Shown: positions 8,866 through 17,298, counted from the first letter of the stretch. The stretch is DNA of 33,314 bases from an uncultured Gilliamella sp. (GCA_945276085.1 CALYPO010000013.1:1-33314); one strand, 5' to 3'. Program-made: numbers and translations. Notes: generated by a model from the sequence alone, not told the origin.

Positions 8866-9408
8866 ATGAAACAACTTTTGAATTTTATTCCACTGATTTT
8901 CTTTTTTGTCTTTTTAACAATGTATGATATTTTTGCTGGCGTTCAAGCACTCATGATCTCAGCAACCATTGCTTTTCTTATTATTCTCGTTATTTATCGA
9001 AAAATAGATAAAGTAGAGTTGTTATCATACCTAATGATCATGATTTTTGGTGGTTTTACATTATATACTCGTGAACCCAATATCATTAAATGGAAAGTGA
9101 CAATCATTAATTTTATCTTTGCTTCTGCTTTATTAATTAGTCAATTTATTTTTAAAAAAAATCTTTTACAGAAAATGCTTGGTAAAGAGTTACAATTAAA
9201 CTTAGCTGTCTGGAACAGACTAAATTTGTTATGGATAATATTTTTCATTTCGTGTGGAGTCATCAGTTTAATCACAACTTATTATGCTCCTGATGAATTT
9301 TTTTGGATTTTCAAAGTATTTATTTTACCCGGTGCCTCTTTACTATTATCATTAATATCTGGTATCTATATTTATCGAAATTTAAATAAACACGCTAGTA
9401 CCGAGTAA
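8866..9408 (+). CDS. yciB: YciB, inner membrane-spanning protein (septation/IspA family)
   Basis: The 180-residue protein has five hydrophobic helices and matches the YciB/IspA family end to end (E. coli 179). Conserved blocks include FGGFTLYTREPNIIKWKVT, the MLGKELQL segment and the C-terminal LLSLISGIYIYRNL. In E. coli YciB affects envelope integrity and interacts with cell-division and elongation proteins; the molecular activity is unknown. It starts the yciB-yciA-clsA run, all on one strand with gaps of 24 and 5 bases. Confidence 0.95.
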   Translation: MKQLLNFIPLIFFFVFLTMYDIFAGVQALMISATIAFLIILVIYRKIDKVELLSYLMIMIFGGFTLYTREPNIIKWKVTIINFIFASALLISQFIFKKNLLQKMLGKELQLNLAVWNRLNLLWIIFFISCGVISLITTYYAPDEFFWIFKVFILPGASLLLSLISGIYIYRNLNKHASTE

Positions 9409-9432
9409 AATGTTATAACTAAGGCTTTCATC

Positions 9433-9891
9433 ATGAAACAAGACACAACTAATCCTAAAGGACAATTGGTATTAAGAACACTTGCGATGCCTGCTGACAC
9501 AAACCCACATGGCCATATTTTTGGTGGTTGGATTATGTCACAAATGGATCTAGCTGGCGGAATTTTATCAAAAGAGATCGCCAGAAACCGTGTAGTAACA
9601 GTCAATGCAAGTAGTATCACATTTTATAAACCGGCAATGGTTGGCGATGTTGTCTGTTGTTATGCTCATTGTATTAAAACAGGTAAAACCTCAATCACGA
9701 TTGGCATTGAGGTTTGGGTAAAAAAAGTACTCGACACATCAGACACCCCTCAACGTTTTTGTATTACTGACGCAGTATTTACTTATGTATCAGTTGATAA
9801 ACATAACAATCCTAAGCCATTACCTGAAATTTTTCAGCATTATGATTGTAGCAAAGATCCCATTAGTCAATTAAACTTAAGCAATAGTTAA
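9433..9891 (+). CDS. yciA: YciA, acyl-CoA thioesterase
   Basis: This is a hotdog-fold thioesterase that hydrolyses a range of acyl-CoAs. The 152-residue protein (E. coli 132) has the conserved start GQLVLRTLAMPADTNPHGHI, then FGGWIMSQMD carrying the family's active-site Asp, and VVTVNASSITFYKP. The tail after the hotdog domain is about 20 residues longer than in E. coli. AAGG precedes the ATG. In E. coli yciA also sits beside yciB. Confidence 0.95.
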   Translation: MKQDTTNPKGQLVLRTLAMPADTNPHGHIFGGWIMSQMDLAGGILSKEIARNRVVTVNASSITFYKPAMVGDVVCCYAHCIKTGKTSITIGIEVWVKKVLDTSDTPQRFCITDAVFTYVSVDKHNNPKPLPEIFQHYDCSKDPISQLNLSNS

Positions 9892-9896
9892 CTAAT

Positions 9897-11360
9897 ATGC
9901 AATATACTTCATTTCATGCCTTAATTAGTTCATTAATCTTCTTCGTTTATTGGTTGATAATCGTTGCAGTAACTTTACGGATAGTGTTTAAGCGTAGACC
10001 AACAACTTATGTCATTGCTTGGATGTTGGTCATTTACATCTTACCTATCGTTGGGATTATTCTTTATTTTTCACTTGGTGAAGCACATTTAGGTCAACAA
10101 CGCGTTAAACGTGCGCAAAAAATGCGGCCAATCATTGCTAATTTTATCAATCGAATTAGTGTATTTTCTGATATTTTTACCACCAAAGTTAGCCAAGTCA
10201 GTAAACCCATTTTCCAACTTTGTAAACACCAGACCGGACTGGATGGTATAAACGGTAACCATATCGAGCTGCTTAGTGACACCGATACCATATTTGATAA
10301 ACTCATTGAAGACATTAATCAAGCCACGTCTAATATTGAAATGGTTTTTTATATTTGGAACGAAGGCGGTCGAGCAGATGATGTTGAAAGCGCACTGATT
10401 TCGGCCACCAAAAGAGGGGTAACATGTCGGTTAATGGTTGATTCAGCAGGTAGTCGCCATTTTCTTAAAACTAACGCAAGCAAAAGAATGCGAGCAGCTG
10501 GTATTATAATAGTTGAAGCGCTTAAAGTTAATTTATTGCGCTTTATGTTTAGACGGCTCGATCTGCGCCAACATCGTAAAGTGGCTATTATTGACAATTA
10601 TATTTCATATACAGGTAGTATGAATATCGTCGATCCACGCTTTTTTAAACAAAATAAGCATGTTGGTGAATGGGTCGATGTTATGGTAAGAATGCGTGGA
10701 CCTGTCACCACCTTAATGGGTGCAATTTATGCTAGTGATTGGGAATTAGAAACCGGTACCGATTTAGCCTTACCGCAAATTACTGACTTTGCAGAACCAC
10801 CAGAAGAGAAAAAGCATATCATGCAACTTATTGCTTCTGGTCCTGGTTATATGGAAAACATGATCCATCAGGTGTTACTCACTGCTATTTATTCAGCACA
10901 AGAGCAAATTATTTTCACCACACCCTATTTAGTACCAAGCGATGATATTTTACATGCAGTTTGTACCGCTGCGCAAAGAGGGGTTGAAGTAATTATTATT
11001 GTTCCTAAAAAGAATGATTCATTAATGGTCAAATGGGCAAGCCGAGCTTTCTTTTCGGAACTGCTCGATGGTGGTGTAAAGCTATATCAGTTTAATGATA
11101 ACTTATTGCACACAAAAAGTGTGTTAATTGATAACCAGTTAAGCTTAGTTGGTACTGTAAATTTAGATATGCGCAGTTTATGGTTAAATTTTGAAATTAC
11201 CACCGTCATTGATGATGCTGAATTTGCCCAATCGTTATCTAACCTTTTACAAAAATATTTAGCGCAATCAGACGAAGTTAATATCGAAACTTGGAAACAA
11301 CGACCCATTTGGCAGCACGTCGTTGAACGGCTCTTTTACTTTTTTGCTCCATTACTGTAA
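9897..11360 (+). CDS. clsA: ClsA, cardiolipin synthase A
   Basis: ClsA makes cardiolipin from two phosphatidylglycerols in the inner membrane. It has 487 residues (E. coli 486). Two N-terminal membrane helices (about 10-30 and 38-58) precede a pair of phospholipase D motifs: HRK(x)4D with His226 followed by YTGSMN, and HTK(x)4D with His405 followed by LVGTVNLDMRS. It starts 5 bases after yciA. The tonB and yciI genes that lie between yciA and cls in E. coli are absent. Its stop codon lies inside a hairpin shared with the converging cpdA. Confidence 0.97.
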   Translation: MQYTSFHALISSLIFFVYWLIIVAVTLRIVFKRRPTTYVIAWMLVIYILPIVGIILYFSLGEAHLGQQRVKRAQKMRPIIANFINRISVFSDIFTTKVSQVSKPIFQLCKHQTGLDGINGNHIELLSDTDTIFDKLIEDINQATSNIEMVFYIWNEGGRADDVESALISATKRGVTCRLMVDSAGSRHFLKTNASKRMRAAGIIIVEALKVNLLRFMFRRLDLRQHRKVAIIDNYISYTGSMNIVDPRFFKQNKHVGEWVDVMVRMRGPVTTLMGAIYASDWELETGTDLALPQITDFAEPPEEKKHIMQLIASGPGYMENMIHQVLLTAIYSAQEQIIFTTPYLVPSDDILHAVCTAAQRGVEVIIIVPKKNDSLMVKWASRAFFSELLDGGVKLYQFNDNLLHTKSVLIDNQLSLVGTVNLDMRSLWLNFEITTVIDDAEFAQSLSNLLQKYLAQSDEVNIETWKQRPIWQHVVERLFYFFAPLL

Positions 11361-11383
11361 TTGGTGATATTTAATTACAGTAA
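11352..11383. terminator. Hairpin between convergent clsA and cpdA
   Basis: TTACTGTAATT and AATTACAGTAA form a perfect 11-bp stem around a 10-base loop. The left arm contains the clsA stop codon and the right arm ends at the base before the cpdA stop. There is no long T run, but the position suggests a two-way terminator or mRNA 3' end. Confidence 0.6.
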
Positions 11384-12214
11384 TTAATAGCCATTTTGTG
11401 ATAAATCCGGTACAAATCGATTATCACAAATTCGAAAAACAGACGTGTCAATTGAACCATTATCATTTAATTTAATTTCGCGCCAACCTGGCGCATCTTT
11501 ATCTGCTAACTGAAAATCATAGCTATTTGGTTTAAATTGAACACAAGTTGATGGCGTTGAAAACGCTAAGCAGTGATGCCATAAATGATCTTGCTCTTGA
11601 TGAATATGTCCCCATCCCACCCCTTTTATTTGTTGGTGACCTTGGACAATTTGCTCCAATTGACAACTATTTTTTAAAATATGTTGATCAAGCCAATGAC
11701 AACTGGAGGATATAGGGTGATGATGCAGAAAAACTAATGCATTCTTATCTGGATATTTGGCTAAAGTATGTTGTAAAAATTCAAGCTCTATATTGCTTAA
11801 AAAGCCGTAAGCTTGCCCTTCAACTTGGCTATTAAGAAGAATGATTATCCATTTATCGCCAAGTAATACCACCTTATTATCAGCTAAATCATAATGGGCA
11901 AAAACAGACTGCATATAGCTATAGTTATCATGATTGCCAGCTAACCACACACAAGGCGTTTTTAAACTTATAATTTGCTCTGCAAAACGTTGATAAGCAT
12001 GTTTGGATCCATCTTGTACAAAATCGCCAGTTGCCACAATTAAATCATACTTTCTTTTGGCGCTTTTTATTTCATCTAACACTGCTAAAAAACTTGCATT
12101 TGAATTTACACCAAGTAATACACTGCTGTCATCGGCAAAAAGATGCATATCGGTAATTTGTAATATTTTGGCGTGTTGTTTATTTTGTGTTGGAAGCTGT
12201 AAAAGTGATTCCAA
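11384..12214 (-). CDS. cpdA: CpdA, 3',5'-cyclic AMP phosphodiesterase
   Basis: CpdA is a calcineurin-like metallophosphoesterase that hydrolyses cAMP to AMP. The 276-residue protein (E. coli 275) has metal motifs in order: ITDMHLF, GDFVQDG, AGNHDN, LHHHP and GHIHQ. The start is a TTG, with GAGG six bases upstream, and yields the conserved MESLL N terminus; no in-frame ATG gives this. A CRP-like site lies about 120 bases upstream. It follows nudF as in E. coli but the intervening yqiB is missing. Confidence 0.95.
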   Translation of the reverse strand: MESLLQLPTQNKQHAKILQITDMHLFADDSSVLLGVNSNASFLAVLDEIKSAKRKYDLIVATGDFVQDGSKHAYQRFAEQIISLKTPCVWLAGNHDNYSYMQSVFAHYDLADNKVVLLGDKWIIILLNSQVEGQAYGFLSNIELEFLQHTLAKYPDKNALVFLHHHPISSSCHWLDQHILKNSCQLEQIVQGHQQIKGVGWGHIHQEQDHLWHHCLAFSTPSTCVQFKPNSYDFQLADKDAPGWREIKLNDNGSIDTSVFRICDNRFVPDLSQNGY

Positions 12215-12322
12215 AATTCACCTCAATTATTCATTAATACATTACAGTTAATGACGGAAATAGCAAAATCTAGGGGTGTAGCAAGTGATATAATTTTTAT
12301 TATAAATCCAAGCGTTATATTA

Positions 12323-12344
12323 AAGTGTAAAATAGATCACATTT
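12323..12344 (-). promoter_or_regulatory. CRP-like site upstream of cpdA
   Basis: The core TGTAA-N6-TCACA (12326-12341) matches TGTGA-N6-TCACA at 9 of 10 positions, and the flanks AAA and TT also fit the 22-base consensus. It is in the 168-base gap between nudF and cpdA. CRP control of the cAMP phosphodiesterase would be a feedback loop. This is inferred from sequence only. Confidence 0.55.
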
Positions 12345-12371
12345 TAATGGAAGAAATAATTAAATGTGATC
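12335..12371. repeat. Inverted repeat GATCACATTT(T)AAT upstream of cpdA
   Basis: Left arm 12335-12348 and right arm 12359-12371 are inverted copies around a 10-base spacer, differing by one T. Each arm contains a CRP half-site (TCACA or TGTGA). It overlaps the CRP-like site and starts 12 bases past the nudF stop, so it could also be a hairpin at the nudF mRNA end, although no T tract follows. Confidence 0.6.
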
Positions 12372-12382
12372 GGCAATACTCA

Positions 12383-13012
12383 TTACATCCACTCATTTTT
12401 TAATCGATGATGATTAAGTTGTAACCACTGTAGGGCAATAATTGAAGCTGCATTATTAATTAAACCGTCTTCGACCCATTGGTAAGCTTGTTCTCTACTC
12501 ACTACATGCACTTTGATATCTTCGTTTTCTTCAGCTAATCCATGAACACCTTTTGCTGTCGTTGAATCAACCTCACCAACCAAAATATGCAATTTTTCAG
12601 TTAGACCACCAGGTGAAGCCAGATAACTTGTAATTGGCATACAACGACCAACTTTGATCCCTGCTTCTTCCATAGCTTCGCGTCTTGCAACATCTTCACA
12701 AGATTCATTTTCATGATCCATCATGCCGGCAATCAGCTCTAACATCCATGGAGTATCTTGAGTTTCAATAGCGGCGATACGAATTTGTTCAATTAAAACC
12801 ACTTCATCACGTTTAGCATCATAAGCTAATAACACAACAGCGTGCCCACGTTCTAAAATTTCTCTAGTGACAAATTCACTAACTGAACCATCGAATTTAC
12901 GGTATTGAAAACGATATTCAAGTAATGAAAAAAAACCTTTATACAAAACTCGTTTGGTTAGATTGAACACATCGTTTTTGTTAAAATGGACAGGATTATT
13001 GATAATTTTCAT
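12383..13012 (-). CDS. nudF: NudF, ADP-ribose pyrophosphatase
   Basis: This Nudix hydrolase cleaves ADP-ribose to AMP and ribose 5-phosphate. From the ATG at 13012 it has 209 residues, the same as E. coli NudF; the frame extends four codons to a TTG, but GAGA sits well placed for the ATG. The Nudix helix has ARREAMEEAG. One oddity: between the Nudix Gly and the first Glu there are six residues instead of the usual five (AGMMDHENESCED against AGMIEEGESVED in E. coli), a single-residue insertion in the catalytic loop. In E. coli this gene is likewise divergent from tolC and upstream of cpdA. Confidence 0.95.
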   Translation of the reverse strand: MKIINNPVHFNKNDVFNLTKRVLYKGFFSLLEYRFQYRKFDGSVSEFVTREILERGHAVVLLAYDAKRDEVVLIEQIRIAAIETQDTPWMLELIAGMMDHENESCEDVARREAMEEAGIKVGRCMPITSYLASPGGLTEKLHILVGEVDSTTAKGVHGLAEENEDIKVHVVSREQAYQWVEDGLINNAASIIALQWLQLNHHRLKNEWM

Positions 13013-13151
13013 ATTGTTTCTCAATTTTAAGCTAAATTTTAATAAAAAGTGCGAATGTTACATAAACTATGCTTACTATATGCTAATTATCTGTTAAAAT
13101 CACTTAAATCAACGTACTATTATATTTTAATGTTTCTTAAAGAGATAATTG

Positions 13152-14507
13152 ATGAAAAAAACGCTAACTTTTCTAATCGGCTTAACATTAAGCCAAGCAG
13201 TTTTTGCTGAAAATTTGGTTCAGGTATATGAACAAGCCAAAGAAACGAACCCAGATCTACGAAGTTCATTAGCCGATAAAGACAAAGCTTATTCAGCAAT
13301 TTCAGGCTCTCGAGCAAGTTTATTACCACAAGTTGGGTTAAGTGCTTCTTATGGTGTAACACATGGTCGTCGTGATACTAGTGGACAAAAAAGCAAAAGT
13401 GGTAATTTATATCAAGTCACTTTATCACAAAGTCTATTCAATTTTGCTAATTGGAAAAATTTAGATATCACAAAAAAACAAGCGAGTATTGCTGATATCA
13501 CTTACCAATATCAAGGGCAAACATTAATTTTAAATACTTCAGTTGCTTATTTTAATGTGCTAAAAGCGCTTGATGCATTGAGCTTTATCGAAGCTCAGAA
13601 AAAAGCCATTGGTCGTCAATTAGAACAAACCCAGCAACAACATCAAGTGGGTTTAGTGGCTATTACAGATGTACAAAATGCCAAAGCTAATTATGATTTA
13701 ACCGTTGCACAACAAGTTAATGCATTAAATGATTTAAATAACGCCATTGAAGATTTACGGCAAGTCAGCGGTCGTTTTTATTCCCAATTAGCAAGTATTA
13801 ATACCAATACGTTCAAAACTGAAATGCCAACTCAAATCGGTGCTTTGTTAAAACAATCAGAAACATCAAATCTGAATTTATTAACAATGAAATTAAATCA
13901 AGATATCGCACGCGATCAAATCAAGTTAGCACAATCTGGTTATATGCCAACAGCAAGTGTTGATGCATCGACAAATCTTAATAAAACCGACCGATATGGT
14001 AATTACAGTTCTGCTGGCACACCTGCTGCCCGTAATGGTAAAAGTTATTCAGGCAGTAACTATGTTGGCGTGAGTGTTAGTATGCCAATCTTCTCGGGCG
14101 GTGCAACCATGTCTCAAGTTGAACAAGCGCAACACAACTTTGTCAGTTTTAGTGAAAAACTTGAAAGCACCAATCGTAGCGTGATTAATCAAGTTCGTTC
14201 TTCTTACAACAATATTTCGTCATCTATCAGTGCAATCAAAGCTTACCAACAAGCGGTTGTCTCTGCGGAAAGTTCATTAGAAGCAACCACATCGGGATAT
14301 CAAGTTGGAACACGTACTATTGTTGATGTATTAAATGCCACAACTCAGCTATATAGCTCTAAGCGCAACTTATCTGATGCTAAATATACTTATTTAACGA
14401 GTTTATTACAGCTGAAGTATGCAGTTGGAACATTAACTGCTGATGACTTAGTTTACCTTAACAATATGTTAGGAAAAGAGTTAAGCACAACAGTAACAAT
14501 TAAATAA
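13152..14507 (+). CDS. tolC: TolC, outer membrane efflux channel
   Basis: TolC forms a trimeric channel-tunnel for multidrug pumps and type I secretion. The 451-residue protein begins with a clear signal peptide (MKKTLTFLIGLTLSQAVFA, likely cut after Ala19), then ENLVQVYEQAKETNPDL, the usual start of a TolC-family mature protein. Two structural repeats follow, with the PVA/ITDVQNAKANYD and GTRTIVDVLNATTQLYSS motifs in each half. A TTG one codon upstream is not needed; the ATG has AGAG at good spacing. E. coli TolC (493) is longer, mainly at its C terminus. It is divergent from nudF. Confidence 0.96.
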   Translation: MKKTLTFLIGLTLSQAVFAENLVQVYEQAKETNPDLRSSLADKDKAYSAISGSRASLLPQVGLSASYGVTHGRRDTSGQKSKSGNLYQVTLSQSLFNFANWKNLDITKKQASIADITYQYQGQTLILNTSVAYFNVLKALDALSFIEAQKKAIGRQLEQTQQQHQVGLVAITDVQNAKANYDLTVAQQVNALNDLNNAIEDLRQVSGRFYSQLASINTNTFKTEMPTQIGALLKQSETSNLNLLTMKLNQDIARDQIKLAQSGYMPTASVDASTNLNKTDRYGNYSSAGTPAARNGKSYSGSNYVGVSVSMPIFSGGATMSQVEQAQHNFVSFSEKLESTNRSVINQVRSSYNNISSSISAIKAYQQAVVSAESSLEATTSGYQVGTRTIVDVLNATTQLYSSKRNLSDAKYTYLTSLLQLKYAVGTLTADDLVYLNNMLGKELSTTVTIK

Positions 14508-14511
14508 ATAG

Positions 14512-14533
14512 TAGTTTAAATGGATTTAAACTA
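14512..14533 (+). repeat. Short inverted repeat after tolC
   Basis: TAGTTTAAA and TTTAAACTA form a perfect 9-bp AT-rich stem around TGGA, just after the tolC stop and just before the main terminator. Confidence 0.6.
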
Positions 14534-14535
14534 TT

Positions 14536-14568
14536 AACTAAAAAGGCGACTGAGTCGCCTTTTTAGTT
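14536..14568 (+). terminator. Strong terminator after tolC
   Basis: AACTAAAAAGGCGAC and GTCGCCTTTTTAGTT form a perfect 15-bp stem with a 3-base loop (TGA). The T-rich 3' arm and the A-rich 5' arm make it able to act on both strands, which suits its place between tolC and the converging LysR gene. Confidence 0.9.
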
Positions 14569-14654
14569 ATCGATACTTTAGCTAGTTATTATATTATCTC
14601 ACTTACACTCAGGCATATTGACCAATATGCTTACAGTAAACAGCATCAAATAAG

Positions 14655-15545
14655 CTAAGCCATCTTATCTACTATAAATTCAATAAACATCTTTAATTTC
14701 AACAACTGGCGTTTATCCGCTGTATAAAGTAGATGAACTTCTCTAGGTGGTGGTAAATACTCCTGTAGAATGGGTAATAATTTTTGTTGTTTAATTGCTT
14801 CACTTAGCATTGACTCAGGTAACATCGTTACTCCCAATCCTTGAATGGCGGCTTGTGCTAAGGCGAAGGTATCATTACTTTGTAACATTCCGGATATAGG
14901 AAGATTAATCACTTGACCATTAACTTTAAAAGACCAAAGATGATCTTTTCTTGTTGGATTAACATATTGATAAATCAAACATTGGTGTTTTTTTATATCA
15001 TTGGGCACTGATGGTATTCCATATTTAGCCAAATAACTTGGTGCAGCAGCAAAAATAAGTTGAAAAGATTTGAGTTTACGAGCAATTAGGCTTGAATCAT
15101 CTAATACCCCAATACGAAACACCGCATCAAAATCATCCTGAACCAAATCAACATAACGATCACTTAATTGAAGATCAATATTTACCTTGGGATAACGCTT
15201 CATAAAACAGCTAATAACTGGAATTAAATTGAAATGACCAAAGCTGACTGGCGCACTGATTCTTAATCGACCATTAGGCTCTTCACTAAATTGCTGGGCA
15301 AGATTTTTTGTTGCTTTAACTTCATCAAGGATAAACAAACACCGCTCATAATATTGTTTGCCAAATTCAGTTAAATGCTGTGAACGTGTTGTTCGATTAA
15401 GTAGCTTTAAACCAATGTATTTTTCTAGATAAGAAATATATTTAGTGACCATTTGAGGTGAAGTATTTAATGAAACAGATGTAGCAACAAAAGATCCTGT
15501 TTTTACTGTCACAACAAACGCTTCCATGCACTTTAATAAATCCAA
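14655..15545 (-). CDS. LysR-family transcriptional regulator
   Basis: The 296-residue protein has an N-terminal winged helix-turn-helix (residues about 1-60, with VATSVSLNTSPQMVTKYISY as the recognition region and KLLNRTTRSQHLTEFG as the wing) and a LysR substrate-binding domain from about residue 90. The start is TTG with AGGAG eight bases upstream, the best ribosome site in reach; the next ATG is six codons in. It resembles the DhcR/CrgA-like subgroup that often controls a neighbouring oxidoreductase. It is divergent from the dinucleotide-binding protein gene at 15649, with a 103-base shared promoter region. The inducer is unknown. Confidence 0.9.
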   Translation of the reverse strand: MDLLKCMEAFVVTVKTGSFVATSVSLNTSPQMVTKYISYLEKYIGLKLLNRTTRSQHLTEFGKQYYERCLFILDEVKATKNLAQQFSEEPNGRLRISAPVSFGHFNLIPVISCFMKRYPKVNIDLQLSDRYVDLVQDDFDAVFRIGVLDDSSLIARKLKSFQLIFAAAPSYLAKYGIPSVPNDIKKHQCLIYQYVNPTRKDHLWSFKVNGQVINLPISGMLQSNDTFALAQAAIQGLGVTMLPESMLSEAIKQQKLLPILQEYLPPPREVHLLYTADKRQLLKLKMFIEFIVDKMA

Positions 15546-15648
15546 ATTATCAACTCCTAGTTGTTAATAAATCAATTATTATCGTATTTATTATCTATTA
15601 TTTTATAAAGATAATACAACAACTTTATTTATTTAATGGAAATACAAA
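15546..15648. promoter_or_regulatory. Divergent promoter region with possible LysR operator
   Basis: The gap is very AT rich. GTTGTTAATAAAT near the LysR end and ATACAACAAC near the other end form a loose interrupted dyad (GTTGTT...AACAAC). LysR regulators commonly bind between divergent genes. No confident -35/-10 pair can be named. Confidence 0.35.
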
Positions 15649-16311
15649 ATGAAAAAAATATCGATTATTGGCGCTGGCTTTATTGGTCAAGCTTGTGCAA
15701 AATTATTTATAGAATCTGGGTATCAAGTTATGCTAAGTAACTCAAGAGGAAAAAACACACTTTACAGCGTGGCAAGCGCGATAGGTTGTCAAATCGGCAG
15801 TCAACAAGAAGCCATAGAATTTAGTGATATCATCGTAACTGCAATACCATTTGCTAACTATAAACAGTTACCAACAGATTTACTAAGTAACAAAATTATT
15901 ATTGATACCATGAACTACTATCCTGACAGGGATGGTCATTTTGAGTTATTGGATAATCATCAAATAACAACCAGCGAACTTGTCGCTCAACACCTTAATC
16001 AATCAAAAGTAGTCAAAGCATTCAATGCTATTCTTGCAAAAGATATCGTTAAAGATGCGAAACCAAATGATAAAGTTAACAGAAGAGCGCTGCCTGTCGC
16101 TGGTAATGATATGCCGAGCAAACAGATAGTTTGTCAGTTACTTGACCAAATTGGCTATGATTATATTGATGTTGGCAATTTATCAGAAAGCTGGCGATTT
16201 GAACGAGCTAAACCAGCTTATTGCATTTCACTTAATCGTGAACAATTAAAAGAAGCTTTAGCAAAAGCGACCAAAGAAGATGAATTACCACATAATTCAT
16301 GGAAATCTTAA
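15649..16311 (+). CDS. NAD(P)-binding oxidoreductase of the F420-dependent reductase-like family
   Basis: The 220-residue protein has an N-terminal Rossmann fold with GAGFIG at residues 8-13 and the DIIVTAIPF strand. It matches the family of small NADP oxidoreductases that includes coenzyme-F420:NADPH reductases; in bacteria lacking F420 these act as generic dinucleotide-binding proteins of mostly unknown substrate. MNYYPDRDGHFELL and KAFNAILAKDI are family-typical. It is divergent from the LysR gene and followed by an SDR gene on the same strand, 116 bases on. The substrate cannot be told from sequence. Confidence 0.8.
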   Translation: MKKISIIGAGFIGQACAKLFIESGYQVMLSNSRGKNTLYSVASAIGCQIGSQQEAIEFSDIIVTAIPFANYKQLPTDLLSNKIIIDTMNYYPDRDGHFELLDNHQITTSELVAQHLNQSKVVKAFNAILAKDIVKDAKPNDKVNRRALPVAGNDMPSKQIVCQLLDQIGYDYIDVGNLSESWRFERAKPAYCISLNREQLKEALAKATKEDELPHNSWKS

Positions 16312-16427
16312 ATTAAGAAATACAATTCAATTATCTCTAATGCTTTAATATTAAAAAATTACAATTAGCCGTTTTATTTAATTACTAGACAAATTAAATT
16401 TAATAATCGTTTTAATGGAAATAAAAT

Positions 16428-17213
16428 ATGAATATGACAGATAAAAGATACACAGCTATAACAGGTGCGAGCTCTGGTATAGGTTATGCAACAGCACTTG
16501 AATTTGCTAAACGCAACAAATCCCTTATTCTTATTGCAAGAAGGGAAGAACAATTAATTGATCTTAAAAACAAAATTGCAGAGATCAACCCAGCGGTCGA
16601 TGTCATTATAAAATTATGTGATTTATCAGTAGCCAGTAATGTACATTCACTTTTTCAAGATCTTGATCAATATTTTATCGAGACTTGGATTAACAATGCA
16701 GGTTTTGGCAATTATGGAAGTGTTAAAGAGCAGGACTTAAATAAAATAGAATCAATGCTACATTTAAATATCGAAGCATTAACAATTCTATCAACGCTGT
16801 ATGTGCGTAAATATCAAGATCAAGCAAATACTCAAATAATTAATCTTTCATCAAGAGGCGGATACACAATAGTACCAAATGCGGTCACATACTGTGCAAC
16901 TAAATTTTATGTTAGTGCATTCACTGAAGGTTTAGCTCACGAATTAAAACAAGCTAAAGCGCCATTACAAGCTAAAGTGCTGGCGCCTGCGGCAACCAAA
17001 ACAGAGTTTGGACAAAAAGCTAACAATGTCACCGATTATGACTACAATAAAAGCTTTGCTAAATATCATTCAGCCGAACAAATGGCACAATTTTTGTTAG
17101 CGTTATACGATAGTGATAAAGTCGTTGGTGAAATTAGCACTAAAGACTTTTCATTCTCACTTAAAGATGGCCTATTCCCTTATTCAGGCAATCCAGCTGA
17201 AAATCAAAAATAG
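16428..17213 (+). CDS. Short-chain dehydrogenase/reductase
   Basis: This is a classical SDR of 261 residues with the cofactor motif TGASSGIG (12-19), NNAGFG near residue 90, a catalytic Ser in NLSSRGG and the YCATK motif (Tyr155, Lys159). The basic residues in IARREEQL after the second strand suggest NADP(H) preference, which is an inference. It shares the 13-base leader TTTAATGGAAATA, four bases before its ATG, with the upstream gene. A hairpin terminator follows. The substrate is unknown; the LysR neighbour suggests an inducible redox or detoxification role. Confidence 0.9.
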   Translation: MNMTDKRYTAITGASSGIGYATALEFAKRNKSLILIARREEQLIDLKNKIAEINPAVDVIIKLCDLSVASNVHSLFQDLDQYFIETWINNAGFGNYGSVKEQDLNKIESMLHLNIEALTILSTLYVRKYQDQANTQIINLSSRGGYTIVPNAVTYCATKFYVSAFTEGLAHELKQAKAPLQAKVLAPAATKTEFGQKANNVTDYDYNKSFAKYHSAEQMAQFLLALYDSDKVVGEISTKDFSFSLKDGLFPYSGNPAENQK

Positions 17214-17258
17214 TAAGATGATGCCATATTACTATTGAATGATATTTGAATAAAAACT

Positions 17259-17298
17259 AACTCAAAACCATAACATTGTTATCGTTTTGAGTTTTTTT
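17259..17298 (+). terminator. Terminator after the SDR gene
   Basis: AACTCAAAAC and GTTTTGAGTT form a perfect 10-bp stem. The interior ATAAC-ATT-GTTAT extends it, and a T tract follows. It ends the redox gene pair before the converging MerR gene. Confidence 0.88.

Noticed and set aside
9372..9620. 82-codon minus-strand frame at the yciB/yciA junction
   Set aside because: It is the shadow of yciA, which matches its family fully.
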